DNA from: Candidatus Syntropharchaeum butanivorans
GTDB taxonomy: Archaea; Halobacteriota; Syntropharchaeia; Syntropharchaeales; Syntropharchaeaceae
Direction of reading: 5' to 3'
NCBI GenBank assembly: GCA_001766825.1
Contig: LYOR01000006.1
Coordinates: 33,564 to 97,563, forward strand
DNA: 64,000 nt
Positions 31,971 to 39,856 of the stretch are shown here, in pieces; position 1 is the first letter of the stretch; each line of letters opens with the position of its first letter. Position numbers and translations under genes: made by a program. A model generated the notes under the pieces. That model was not told the origin of the DNA, did not search any database, and saw only the letters and a list, made by a program, of their open reading frames with translations.

Positions 31971-33359
31971 TCATCGCATGGCTAAATAAACCCTGAATCC
32001 TATCAGGGCTATAAGCAGGATGATGAGAAGGGTTACCGTCTTCACAGAGACCTTCTTTTCCTCAGTCTTTGATGTGAAAGAGCCAAAGAGAGAGGATGCC
32101 TCCTCAACCTCTTCAGTGACGAAGAATAGCCTTGAAAACCCGGTGCCGGGGATTGTCACCCGGTATGTGCCTGGATTACTCTCTGTGACGTTGAAGTAGA
32201 TCGTTCTTCTCTCAAGATATCTTAATGAAAGGTTCCTTTCTCCTTCAAGCTTCCCATTTATCATAAGCTGAACCGTCCCATCCCCCTCCCGTCCTTTGTT
32301 CTGAACGGTGACAGCGATTGGAACGGTCTCATTCACCTTCACCCTTATCTTCTTTATATCAAGGGACTTTATGACAAAGCTGGTTGGGAGCTCTGATGTT
32401 GCCTCTTCCGCCCCCTCCATTGAGACGTTGAGGATTGCTGTCATCGGGGTACCTGCAACGTGCGCGCTCGGAGAGATGATGCGTAGCTGGTGCTCACCCT
32501 CTACAAGGGGCGGTATCGTGAAGTCGAGCGTTGTGGTTGTGTAGGGATCAAGAGAGAGCTTCTTTGAACCGATCGTTGAGTTATCAAGTGTGCATATGAG
32601 CTCAAGCCTGCCAGCTGCCTTGTACGTATTTGTGACATTGACGGTGACATACGCCTCCTCACCAGGAGCCACAACCTCTGGTAGAACTCTAAGACCAGAG
32701 ACAACGAACCAATCTGGTGGATACTCACTTGCACGATGATCCACATAGAATGTCTTCTCCCTGAAGCGCATTATGACCCTTGATTCTGAAAGTGGCTTAA
32801 CAAAGGTATCCTCGTCAGTATCCCAGAAGTCATCCCAGAAGTCCTCGTCATCGATGTGGCTCGTGTAATTATACTCATACCGCATGATGGTTGCAAAGTC
32901 TGCGCGATCATAGACGAACGCCCTGATCGTATAAGGTCCATCGATCCAGTCTGAAGGGATCGTCTTTGTATAGACCACGTAAGCGTTGTCATCATATCCG
33001 ACCCGCCGTACCTCGACTTTATCCCATGATACAATATGACCCCTTGGATCCTTTATGACAAATATGAAATCGAGGATGATAAACCTTGCATGGCTGACAT
33101 CAAGCGCATCGGCATAGACCATAAGTGTTGAACCCTGAGGGAATCGGCTATTCCAGTGGGGCTTAAAGTCCTTGAAACCATCTACCTTTGTGACAATCTC
33201 AAGCTGGGGGTATGGCTTTATCTCAGATACAAGCGATGCGTACTCGTGCGTCTCGTTGAATCCTGTGGTGCTTGATGAGACTGGCAGGCTCAGGCAGGAT
33301 AGGAGACACAGCACCAGAACCACACGGATAACAGGCTGCTTTATCATCTTATCACTCAT
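31971..33359 (-). CDS. secreted membrane-anchored protein with CARDB-like domains
   Basis: A 462-residue surface protein. Signal peptide ('VIRVVLVLCLLSCLSLPVSS'), then about 200 residues of unknown beta-rich domain, then two CARDB-like immunoglobulin folds ('VVAPGEEAYVTVNVTNTYKAAG...' and 'IRVKVNETVPIAVTVQNKGREGDG...'). A C-terminal membrane helix ('VTLLIILLIALIGFRVYLAM') ends the protein, so it is anchored with its bulk outside. Several N-x-S/T sites (NVT, NST, NVS, NYT) would suit N-glycosylation. No catalytic residues recognised. It ends 9 bp after the convergent regulator gene and starts 8 bp after the aspartase stop. Confidence 0.8.
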   Translation of the reverse strand: MSDKMIKQPVIRVVLVLCLLSCLSLPVSSSTTGFNETHEYASLVSEIKPYPQLEIVTKVDGFKDFKPHWNSRFPQGSTLMVYADALDVSHARFIILDFIFVIKDPRGHIVSWDKVEVRRVGYDDNAYVVYTKTIPSDWIDGPYTIRAFVYDRADFATIMRYEYNYTSHIDDEDFWDDFWDTDEDTFVKPLSESRVIMRFREKTFYVDHRASEYPPDWFVVSGLRVLPEVVAPGEEAYVTVNVTNTYKAAGRLELICTLDNSTIGSKKLSLDPYTTTTLDFTIPPLVEGEHQLRIISPSAHVAGTPMTAILNVSMEGAEEATSELPTSFVIKSLDIKKIRVKVNETVPIAVTVQNKGREGDGTVQLMINGKLEGERNLSLRYLERRTIYFNVTESNPGTYRVTIPGTGFSRLFFVTEEVEEASSLFGSFTSKTEEKKVSVKTVTLLIILLIALIGFRVYLAMR

Positions 33360-33366
33360 TTCTATT

Positions 33367-34785
33367 TTAAAGCATCTTATTAACCTTTCGCACTTTCTCG
33401 AGGTTTGGAGAGGTTATCCTCTCATGGTCAAGGATCGAATCAAGCTCATCTTCATCGAGAATCCCTTTCTCAAGTACAATCTCTCTTATCGTCCTGCCCT
33501 CCCTGAGAGCTTCCTTTGCGACCTCTGCCGCACGATCATACCCTATGTATGGGTTTAAGACCGTTGCAAGCCCAATACTCTTCTCAAAGTACTCTCTACA
33601 GCGATCCTCATTCACATCGATCCCATCCACACATTTTTCTGCCATCAGGACCCCGATCCGGGATAAAAGCTTTATCGAGTCGATGATACAGTATGCAACA
33701 ATCGGCATATGGGTGTTGAGTTCAAGCTGTCCGGCCTGTGCTGCGTTTGCAATTATGTAATCGTTTCCCTGGATTGCAAGGCACGCCATGTTCACAGCCT
33801 CAAGGATCGATGGGTTCACCTTTCCTGGCATTATAGAGGACCCTGGCTCAACCGGTGGAATCACAATCTCATACAGCCCGGTTTTTGGGCCTGATGCAAG
33901 AAGCCTGAGATCGTTTGCAATCTTATTGATATCAAGGCTTATGAGCCTCAAAATGGACGATAGATGGGCGATATCTGTTAAAAACTGAGTAATCTCGATA
34001 CCATCCTGGGGAACCTTAAACTCTACACCCGTAATCCTTGATATTTCCATGACAACCTCATGCCTGAAGTCCGGGTGGGTGTTTATCCCGGTCCCAACTG
34101 CATTCCCCCCCACCCCGATCTCACGCAGGTTCTCCTTTGCCTGTTCAAGCCGGATGAGATCCTTTCGCAGTGCCGTCTGGTAAGCATGAAACTCCTGACC
34201 GAGTGTGATTGGGACAGCATCCTGAAGATGGGTCCTTCCTGATTTGATCACCCCCCTGAACTCCTCGGACTTGCGCTTAAAGCTTGTACTCAGCCGCCTT
34301 AGTGAGGCAATGAGATCGTCCATCAGCCTCAGTGCGGTCATGCGCATTGCCGTTGGGATAACATTGTTCGTTGATTGGCCCATATTGACATGGTCGTTTG
34401 GATGTACCACGCTTCTATCTCCCTTCTTCGCACCGAGTATCTCGCAGGCCCTGTTTGCGATGACCTCATTGATGTTCATGTTTGTGGAGGTCCCTGAACC
34501 GGATTGGAAGATATCAAGCGGGAACTGGTCGGAAAATCTCCCCTCGATAAGTTCAAGAGATGCTTTTTCGATTGCTCCTGCCCTTTTCTCATCGATAAAA
34601 CCGAGTTTCCGGTTTACTCTTACTGCAGCAAGTTTTATGATGGCCAGGGACTCGATAAACTCGGATTGGAACTTCTTATCAGAAAAACTGAAGTTCTCAA
34701 GCGATCTTAATGTATGAATCCCGTAGTATACATCGGCCGGGACCTCACGCTCACCGAGTGAATCCCGCTCAATCCTGGTGCTCAT
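33367..34785 (-). CDS. aspA: aspartate ammonia-lyase (class II fumarase superfamily)
   Basis: Homotetrameric lyase of 472 residues. The superfamily signature 'GSSIMPGKVNPSI' is intact, with 'SGSGTSTNMNINEVIANRA', 'HPNDHVNMGQSTNNVIPTA' and 'GRTHLQDAVPITLGQE'. The start ('GEREVPADVYYGIHTLRSLENF') and the later 'AGQLELN' and 'SIGLATVLNPYIGYDRAAEVAKEA' are closer to aspartase (which frees ammonia from aspartate) than to fumarase, where 'NKTALG..' motifs differ. Fumarase activity cannot be excluded from sequence alone. A TATA box exactly 26 bp before its ATG, shared with hef on the other strand, predicts a leaderless message. Confidence 0.82.
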   Translation of the reverse strand: MSTRIERDSLGEREVPADVYYGIHTLRSLENFSFSDKKFQSEFIESLAIIKLAAVRVNRKLGFIDEKRAGAIEKASLELIEGRFSDQFPLDIFQSGSGTSTNMNINEVIANRACEILGAKKGDRSVVHPNDHVNMGQSTNNVIPTAMRMTALRLMDDLIASLRRLSTSFKRKSEEFRGVIKSGRTHLQDAVPITLGQEFHAYQTALRKDLIRLEQAKENLREIGVGGNAVGTGINTHPDFRHEVVMEISRITGVEFKVPQDGIEITQFLTDIAHLSSILRLISLDINKIANDLRLLASGPKTGLYEIVIPPVEPGSSIMPGKVNPSILEAVNMACLAIQGNDYIIANAAQAGQLELNTHMPIVAYCIIDSIKLLSRIGVLMAEKCVDGIDVNEDRCREYFEKSIGLATVLNPYIGYDRAAEVAKEALREGRTIREIVLEKGILDEDELDSILDHERITSPNLEKVRKVNKML

Positions 34786-34806
34786 CGCTTAAACTTCTCC
34801 CATGAA

Positions 34807-34815
34807 CTTTTATAC
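34807..34815. promoter_or_regulatory. single TATA element between aspA and hef
   Basis: CTTTTATAC lies about 26 bp from the aspA ATG on the left (34785) and about 26 bp from the hef ATG on the right (34838). Both genes therefore appear leaderless and may share one TATA element read in both directions. Confidence 0.5.
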
Positions 34816-34837
34816 TTTGCTCTTCCTATAGGGATCG

Positions 34838-37108
34838 ATGGAGTCCCCTCCTCAAACCACATTCATCTCCCACCCTCTCATCAGGCCAGATAAGATAGAA
34901 GCCCGGGACTACCAGATACTCCTCTCAGAGGTTGCAAAGAAGAATTCAACGCTTATTGTGCTTCCGACAGGGCTTGGAAAGACTGTGATTGCACTCCTCG
35001 TCCTCGTCGACAGGCTGTATAACGAAGGGGGGAAAGTTCTATTCCTCTCCCCCACAAAGCCGCTTGTTGAACAGCATGCATCCTTTATCAGGAGTGTTCT
35101 CACAATCCCCGAGGATGATGTATTCGTTGCAACAGGCGAAATTCAACCTGAAAAACGTGTTAGACAGTGGCGTGAGTCGAGTATCATCGTTGCAACCCCA
35201 CAGGTCATCGAGAATGACCTTCTTGCAAGAAGGATAGACCTGACCGATGTTGTTTTGATCATCTTTGATGAGTGCCATAGAGCCCATGGAAACTATGCAT
35301 ACGTCTACATCGGGAGGCGATATCAGGAGGAGGGTAAAAAGAGGCTCGTTCTCGGTATCACCGCATCTCCTGGGAGCAATCTCATGAAGATACAGGAGGT
35401 GTGTGAGAACTTAGGGATCGAACGGGTTGAAATAAGACGGGAGGATGATCCGGATATCCTGCCTTACATCTTCAGGAAGGAGATTGAGTGGGTCAGGGTC
35501 GATGTGCCGCGTGAGATCCGGGAGCTCAAGCGGATACTCGAGGAGTTATTTCTTGATCGGGTGAGAAAGCTTTCCGACGTGGGCTTTCACCTCTATAACG
35601 GGAAGAGAACGACAACAAAGGAGCTTCTTGAGCTTCAGTCGAGAATTCAGGCACGTCTTAAGGAGCAGCAGCATACAAGGTTCTTTAAGGCGGCCTCACT
35701 CGCGGCCGAGCTTTTAAAGATCAGGCACGCGATAGATCTCGTCGAGACACAGGGTGTTAATGCGGTGAGAAAGTACTTCAGACGTCTGATGAAGGAGGCA
35801 AGCTCGAAGGGTGCTACAAAAGCGTCCAGGCGTCTCATAAGGGAGCCAAAGTTTGTTAGAGCGGTTAATCTGGCAGAGGAGATCGATCTCGAGCATCCAA
35901 AGCTTAAAGTTCTGGTGCAGATCGTCAGGCGTGAGCTTGAGCGGAAACCTGACTCCCGCATCATCATCTTCACGAACTTCAGAGACAGCGCAGAGATGGT
36001 GAGATCAGCGCTTGAAAAGATCGATAACGTGAAGCCCCTGCGGTTCATCGGTCAGGCATCCAGAGGAGATGATAAGGGGCTCTCCCAGAAGAAGCAGGTT
36101 GAGCTGCTTGAGCGATTCAAAGCAGGAGATTACAACGTGATGGTTGCAACATCTGTCGCTGAGGAAGGGCTTGATATCCCGATGGCAGATCTTGTGATAT
36201 TCTATGAGCCTGTTCCATCCGAGATACGGAGTATCCAGCGGAGGGGGCGCACTGGAAGAAGAAGGGCAGGCAGGATCATAATCCTGATCACCAGGGAGAC
36301 GAAGGATGAGGCGTACTACTGGATAAGCAAACATAAGGAGCGGATGATGGAGCGGGGGATGGATGAGATAAAGCGGAACGAAAGTGAGCTTATCGATTCA
36401 AGAGAGGAGGAGGTGGAGAAAAACCCGGAGGCCAAGAGCGAGAAAGCCAGGGAGACGGTGATTTATGTTGATAACCGTGAAGTGCGATCACAGGTTGTAA
36501 AATCTCTCGAAAAACTAAATTGTAATCTTATATTCAAAAATATGGAGGTGGGAGATTACGTTGTGAGTGAACGGGTCTGTATCGAGCGAAAGAGCGTTGA
36601 TGATCTCGTTAACTCACTATTTGATCCAGAAAGAAATCTGTTTGCGCAGCTTAGAGATCTCAAACGAGAGTATGAGCGTCCAGTTCTTATTATTGAGGGG
36701 GACGGGCTTTATAATACAAAGAAGGTTGCTGAGAGTGTGATAAGAGGAGCGATCATCTCAATCGCTGTTGACTTCTCAATACCCACATTATACACACGTA
36801 ACGGTGAAGAGACAGCAAGGCTGATAGAGACAATCGCAAAGAGGGAGCAGGATGCATCCAAGCGAGGTTTCAGTCCGCATGCAAAGAAGTCATCCCGCAA
36901 TCTCAGGGAGCAGCAGGAGTACATCATCTCATCAATCTCGAATATCGGTCCTGTATCCGCGAGAAATCTTCTCAGGTACTTTGGATCTGTCAGGAATGTG
37001 ATAAATGCACCGAAGGAGGAGCTTGTAAAGGTTGAGCGGATAGGTGAGATCACTGCAGAAAAGATGCGGGAGGTCATTGAGGCAAGGTATGAGGGGGGCC
37101 AGGGTTAG
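34838..37108 (+). CDS. hef: Hef helicase-nuclease (XPF/FANCM homologue)
   Basis: Archaeal DNA repair protein that remodels and cuts stalled forks and branched DNA. The N-terminal SF2 helicase has Walker A 'LPTGLGKT' (42-49), 'DECHRAHG', 'GITASPG', and C-terminal helicase motifs 'ATSVAEEGLDIP' and 'SIQRRGRTGRRR'. After a charged linker comes the XPF nuclease domain with 'GDYVVSERVCIERKSVDDLV' (ERK near 583-585, with upstream Asp), and a double helix-hairpin-helix ('SISNIGPVSARNLL', 'VERIGEITAEKMREVI'). At 756 residues it is full length with both activities intact. It is the last housekeeping gene before the CRISPR region. Confidence 0.95.
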   Translation: MESPPQTTFISHPLIRPDKIEARDYQILLSEVAKKNSTLIVLPTGLGKTVIALLVLVDRLYNEGGKVLFLSPTKPLVEQHASFIRSVLTIPEDDVFVATGEIQPEKRVRQWRESSIIVATPQVIENDLLARRIDLTDVVLIIFDECHRAHGNYAYVYIGRRYQEEGKKRLVLGITASPGSNLMKIQEVCENLGIERVEIRREDDPDILPYIFRKEIEWVRVDVPREIRELKRILEELFLDRVRKLSDVGFHLYNGKRTTTKELLELQSRIQARLKEQQHTRFFKAASLAAELLKIRHAIDLVETQGVNAVRKYFRRLMKEASSKGATKASRRLIREPKFVRAVNLAEEIDLEHPKLKVLVQIVRRELERKPDSRIIIFTNFRDSAEMVRSALEKIDNVKPLRFIGQASRGDDKGLSQKKQVELLERFKAGDYNVMVATSVAEEGLDIPMADLVIFYEPVPSEIRSIQRRGRTGRRRAGRIIILITRETKDEAYYWISKHKERMMERGMDEIKRNESELIDSREEEVEKNPEAKSEKARETVIYVDNREVRSQVVKSLEKLNCNLIFKNMEVGDYVVSERVCIERKSVDDLVNSLFDPERNLFAQLRDLKREYERPVLIIEGDGLYNTKKVAESVIRGAIISIAVDFSIPTLYTRNGEETARLIETIAKREQDASKRGFSPHAKKSSRNLREQQEYIISSISNIGPVSARNLLRYFGSVRNVINAPKEELVKVERIGEITAEKMREVIEARYEGGQG

Positions 37109-37546
37109 CCAGACCCATCAGGGATCTGAACTGATTTATGGTCTTGAACAAAACTGGTTTTGGGACAAAATTACCTCACCCTGATCGCAAAGACATTGTG
37201 CCACAGCCCGATAGCAAATAATGCCATCTTTCTCCTATCCTCTCTTCTGCCTGATCAACCAGTCAAATCCTATTCTCGCCAGATTCTTCTCTGGAATCAC
37301 ATAGACAGCAGTTTCCTTACCAAACACCTTTAAAGTCTTTCTTGTGCTGTAATACCTATCCAGAGAGATAGAATTTATCTTCACTCCCATTTTCTTCAGA
37401 GAACTTTGATTTACCCAACCTCCCACCGGTCGAAAATGAGTGCCACTGAGACCAGTTCCCTCTTAATCTCCATCCATTATCCATGTTTTTTTCCCTTTCT
37501 GGTCCGCAAGGTCAATATCATCTTCACCGCAGGATTTCAGAAAGCT
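37109..37546. other. decayed stretch between hef and the CRISPR array
   Basis: No intact gene. It contains a broken transposase on the minus strand (listed separately) and about 115 bp next to the array (37430-37546) with no recognisable coding or repeat content. Confidence 0.5.
37182..37426 (-). pseudogene. transposase remnant (frameshifted DDE type)
   Basis: One frame (37235-37426) reads 'ISLDRYYSTRKTLKVFGKETAVYVIPEKN' in pieces (LDRYYS, KTLKVFG, YVIPEKN), which resembles the core of archaeal DDE transposases. It hits a stop, but a second frame goes on with 'MALFAIGLWHNVFAIRVR' and a stop near 37182, which looks like a transposase C-terminus. The frame change and missing N-terminus show a dead element. 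No clear terminal inverted repeats are seen. Confidence 0.65.
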
Positions 37547-37731
37547 TGTGTCACACCCTTCTTTTTCGGATTATTCTGTAAACCCCGGGGTCACTCGCAA
37601 AGAGATCGAGGAAGCCATAGGGTTGTCACACCCTTCTCTTCCGGATTATTCTGTAAACTTCTTATTCTGACTGGCTCACTCGTAACCGCTCTAAGTTGTC
37701 ACACCCTTCTCTTCCGGATTATTCTGTAAAC
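37547..37731 (-). CRISPR. three-repeat CRISPR array
   Basis: Three 37-bp repeats at 37547-37583, 37622-37658 and 37695-37731, separated by spacers of 38 bp (37584-37621) and 36 bp (37659-37694). Repeats 2 and 3 are identical; repeat 1 differs at four positions, as expected for the leader-distal end. The minus-strand repeat begins GTTTACAGAATAATCC and ends GGGTGTGACAAC. The worn repeat on the left and the cas genes on the right both indicate that the leader is on the right and that transcription runs leftwards. Confidence 0.93.
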
Positions 37732-37887
37732 CATATCCCGGATCCGGGATCTGGCTGAATGCCTGCCTGAGCGGGAGATCGTATCCCCGGAGGTGGGCTG
37801 GCTGGTCTCAGATCTGTGCAAAGGTTTATATATAAGTTATGCTGACCAGCCAACCACTCTCTGCATCCCATGCCCGATCACCTGCCA
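37732..37887 (-). promoter_or_regulatory. probable CRISPR leader
   Basis: The 156 bp between cas2 and the conserved repeat. On the minus strand it contains ACTTATATATAAACC near 37824-37838, a strong TATA element, which would start RNA about 70 bp before the first repeat. The rest is not especially AT-rich. Confidence 0.5.
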
Positions 37888-38175
37888 TCATACGATGAGG
37901 TGCTGGGGGGTGGGAGGTGGAACGTCACCGATCGTCCTGATCTTATCCTTGCAGACCTTGCAGAGCTCGATGATGTGGATCTTATCCTTGCTCTCATCGA
38001 CAAGCTCCCTCAGCTCTTCTTCGAGGATGGTTTTATCCTTTGTTGGTATGTATCCCCTGAAGAGGCTGAACTGGACCCTCACAAGCCCGTAGTAAACGAG
38101 ACGCCTTGAGACCTTTGTCCTTATCTTATCATCCTTTATATCGTATGCAACAAATATCAGTCGATCATTCTTCAT
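37888..38175 (-). CDS. cas2: CRISPR adaptation protein Cas2
   Basis: A 95-residue ferredoxin-fold protein that bridges two Cas1 dimers during spacer capture. The typical first strand with the conserved aspartate ('LIFVAYDIKDDKIRTKVSRRLVYYGLVRVQFSLFRGYI', in parts: VAYDI, RVQFSLFRG) is clear, and so is the closing strand 'HIIELCKVC'. A slightly long tail ends 'GDVPPPTPQHLIV'. It follows cas1 by 48 bp and is the gene nearest the array. Confidence 0.93.
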   Translation of the reverse strand: MKNDRLIFVAYDIKDDKIRTKVSRRLVYYGLVRVQFSLFRGYIPTKDKTILEEELRELVDESKDKIHIIELCKVCKDKIRTIGDVPPPTPQHLIV

Positions 38176-38223
38176 TCACGAGCCACCCTGATCCACTGGT
38201 ATGACTTACACCATGATCATGGC

Positions 38224-39228
38224 TTATCTGTATCTGAACCCCCTGTACTTCTCCCTGCCCATAATCGCCTCAGCAAGCTTTCTTGCCTGCCTGAAGATGA
38301 TATCGATAAACTGCATCTTCTCCCCCTCAACCGTGTACTCCTCCTCAAACCTCCTGTATAACCGCTCAAGAAAACCCCGCTTGAACTCCTCCTGCATGAG
38401 GCACCCGCCGCTCTCACCATCCACCACAAAATCCTTTAATCTCACCCACCCCCTCACAAGATCGGTGAGAACAACCCGGTCAACGATCACCTGCCTGAAC
38501 TCCTCTGTAAGGTCAAAGCTCAGGGCAGGGCGGTTCCTGTAGGATGCATGAATTATACCCTCAAATGGGTTGAGACCTGCGAGCATGAGTCCATACTCAA
38601 CCCTTGAGCGGAGGACCGTGTAGCCATAGCTCAAAAGTGCGTTCACAGGATCAGGTGGTGGATGTTTCTTTCTCCCTGTGAAGTTAAGCTCCCCGGGTAT
38701 CACCCTCCCTATCGCAGAGAAATAGATATGAGACCCCTCCCCCTCATACCCCATAAGCTCAAATGAGTCCGCTGCCCTCCCCATCCCGAACTCCACCTCT
38801 TTCAGACGCTCAATCTCATCCCTGAAGCTCAGACCGCGACGGTTCTTCTCTAAGCTCTTAAGCATCCGCATCTTATTGTAGATGGCAGACTGGAGGATTT
38901 CACGCCCTATCTCAAGCCGCCTCTCATCACTCAGCATGATCTGCGCCCTCCAGAGCTCGGTTATAAAGTTGTGATCACTCCTCACAACCCTTGCAAATAA
39001 AGATGGATGTCTGCCTATAAAGACAAGATCGACTCCCTTCTCAAGCAGAAGCCTCACAAGCCCTGATGTGATCGAGACCTCCCCGGTTATTATCACCTGC
39101 TCCAGGTCACGGGGGGATACGAGCCTCTTTGACCCCTCCTTATCCACGACCTCGATCAGATCTCCACTCTTTGTGAGTTTTACACCAAATCCAGATATAA
39201 CAAGGTTTCTCAGATGCTCTTCGATCAT
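38224..39228 (-). CDS. cas1: CRISPR integrase Cas1
   Basis: Metal-dependent integrase of 334 residues that inserts spacers. N-terminal beta domain ('GFGVKLTKSGDLIEVV', 'DLEQVIITGEVSITSGLVRLLLEKGVDLVFIG', in parts) and C-terminal alpha domain. Metal ligands are present: Glu in 'MGYEGEGSHIYFSAIG', His in 'NPFEGIIHASYRNRPALSFDL' and the following acidic 'TEEFR'. It starts inside the vapC stop codon (ATGA, 39225-39228) with only a weak ribosome site, so its translation depends on vapC. Confidence 0.95.
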   Translation of the reverse strand: MIEEHLRNLVISGFGVKLTKSGDLIEVVDKEGSKRLVSPRDLEQVIITGEVSITSGLVRLLLEKGVDLVFIGRHPSLFARVVRSDHNFITELWRAQIMLSDERRLEIGREILQSAIYNKMRMLKSLEKNRRGLSFRDEIERLKEVEFGMGRAADSFELMGYEGEGSHIYFSAIGRVIPGELNFTGRKKHPPPDPVNALLSYGYTVLRSRVEYGLMLAGLNPFEGIIHASYRNRPALSFDLTEEFRQVIVDRVVLTDLVRGWVRLKDFVVDGESGGCLMQEEFKRGFLERLYRRFEEEYTVEGEKMQFIDIIFRQARKLAEAIMGREKYRGFRYR

Positions 39229-39623
39229 AACGTATCTTTTCTTCCGATAACGAGGACATCTTCAAGCCCTTCAAAATCAGAATCACCCGTGACCAGGATG
39301 GATTCTGTACTCAGTGCAGATGTATAGATAAGCGCATCCATCGCGTGAAGGCCTTTATGATGCGATATCTCTGATGCACGCTCTGCAATGACTTCATTCA
39401 GATCAATCACAATACTTACGCTTTTAATAAAGTCCAACGCCCTCTTTTGATCCTCGAGAGGAATTTTTTCTCTCAAAAACTTTCTTCTTATCTCGAATAG
39501 CGAGATCACCGAGGTGTACAGCAGCCCATCCGAGTCTATTATCTCTTTTATCTCATCATTCTCGGCGAAAAGATAAGATAACCATGCAGATGAATCCAGA
39601 AATTTAGATCTTGTCTTCTTCAT
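39225..39623 (-). CDS. vapC: PIN-domain ribonuclease toxin VapC
   Basis: A 132-residue PIN-domain RNase, the toxin of a VapBC pair. All acidic residues of the active site can be placed: Asp10 ('FLDSSAW'), Glu44 ('SLFEIRR'), Asp96 ('HAMDALIY') and Asp114/Asp116 ('VTGDSDF'). The family normally cleaves tRNA or rRNA. It overlaps vapB by 20 bp and cas1 by 4 bp, so it is part of one message vapB-vapC-cas1-cas2. No sign of decay. Confidence 0.93.
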   Translation of the reverse strand: MKKTRSKFLDSSAWLSYLFAENDEIKEIIDSDGLLYTSVISLFEIRRKFLREKIPLEDQKRALDFIKSVSIVIDLNEVIAERASEISHHKGLHAMDALIYTSALSTESILVTGDSDFEGLEDVLVIGRKDTL

Positions 39624-39810
39624 CCCTCAAACCTTCCAGGATCTCATCCATAGATCTTTTCCCAAGCATCCCAAAGGCGGATCTCTCACTTTTCATCGCA
39701 TCTTTGATGAGCTTCTGGATCACGCTATCATAGGAAGGTAAACCCTCTCGATCCTTCATCCTCCGGAGCAGCTCTAACGTCTCTCTGCTTACCTGTATCG
39801 TGGTTCTCAT
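39604..39810 (-). CDS. vapB: antitoxin VapB (ribbon-helix-helix type)
   Basis: A 68-residue antitoxin. The N-terminal strand and two helices ('TTIQVSRETLELLRRMKDREGLPSYDSVIQKLI') form a ribbon-helix-helix DNA-binding dimer, and the C-terminal tail ('FGMLGKRSMDEILEGLRDEEDKI') would wrap the toxin. Its ATG at 39810 is about 27 bp from a TATA box, so the message is probably leaderless, and a palindrome suited to a VapB dimer lies in between. Confidence 0.9.
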   Translation of the reverse strand: MRTTIQVSRETLELLRRMKDREGLPSYDSVIQKLIKDAMKSERSAFGMLGKRSMDEILEGLRDEEDKI

Positions 39811-39819
39811 ATTATAGAT

Positions 39820-39841
39820 TATAGACTATGGTCTATATAAA
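39820..39841 (-). promoter_or_regulatory. vapB promoter with palindromic operator
   Basis: TATAGAC (39820-39826) and GTCTATA (39831-39837) are perfect 7-bp arms around CATA (minus-strand reading). They overlap the TATA box TTTATATA (minus strand, 39834-39841). A VapB dimer, or VapBC complex, bound here would block TBP and the start of transcription at or near 39810. This is the only promoter visible ahead of cas1 and cas2. Confidence 0.7.
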
Positions 39842-39856
39842 CCCTGTATGGTGGAT

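Noticed and set aside
37793..38109. Rightward open frames across the leader and cas2
   Set aside because: They are shadows of cas2 on the opposite strand.
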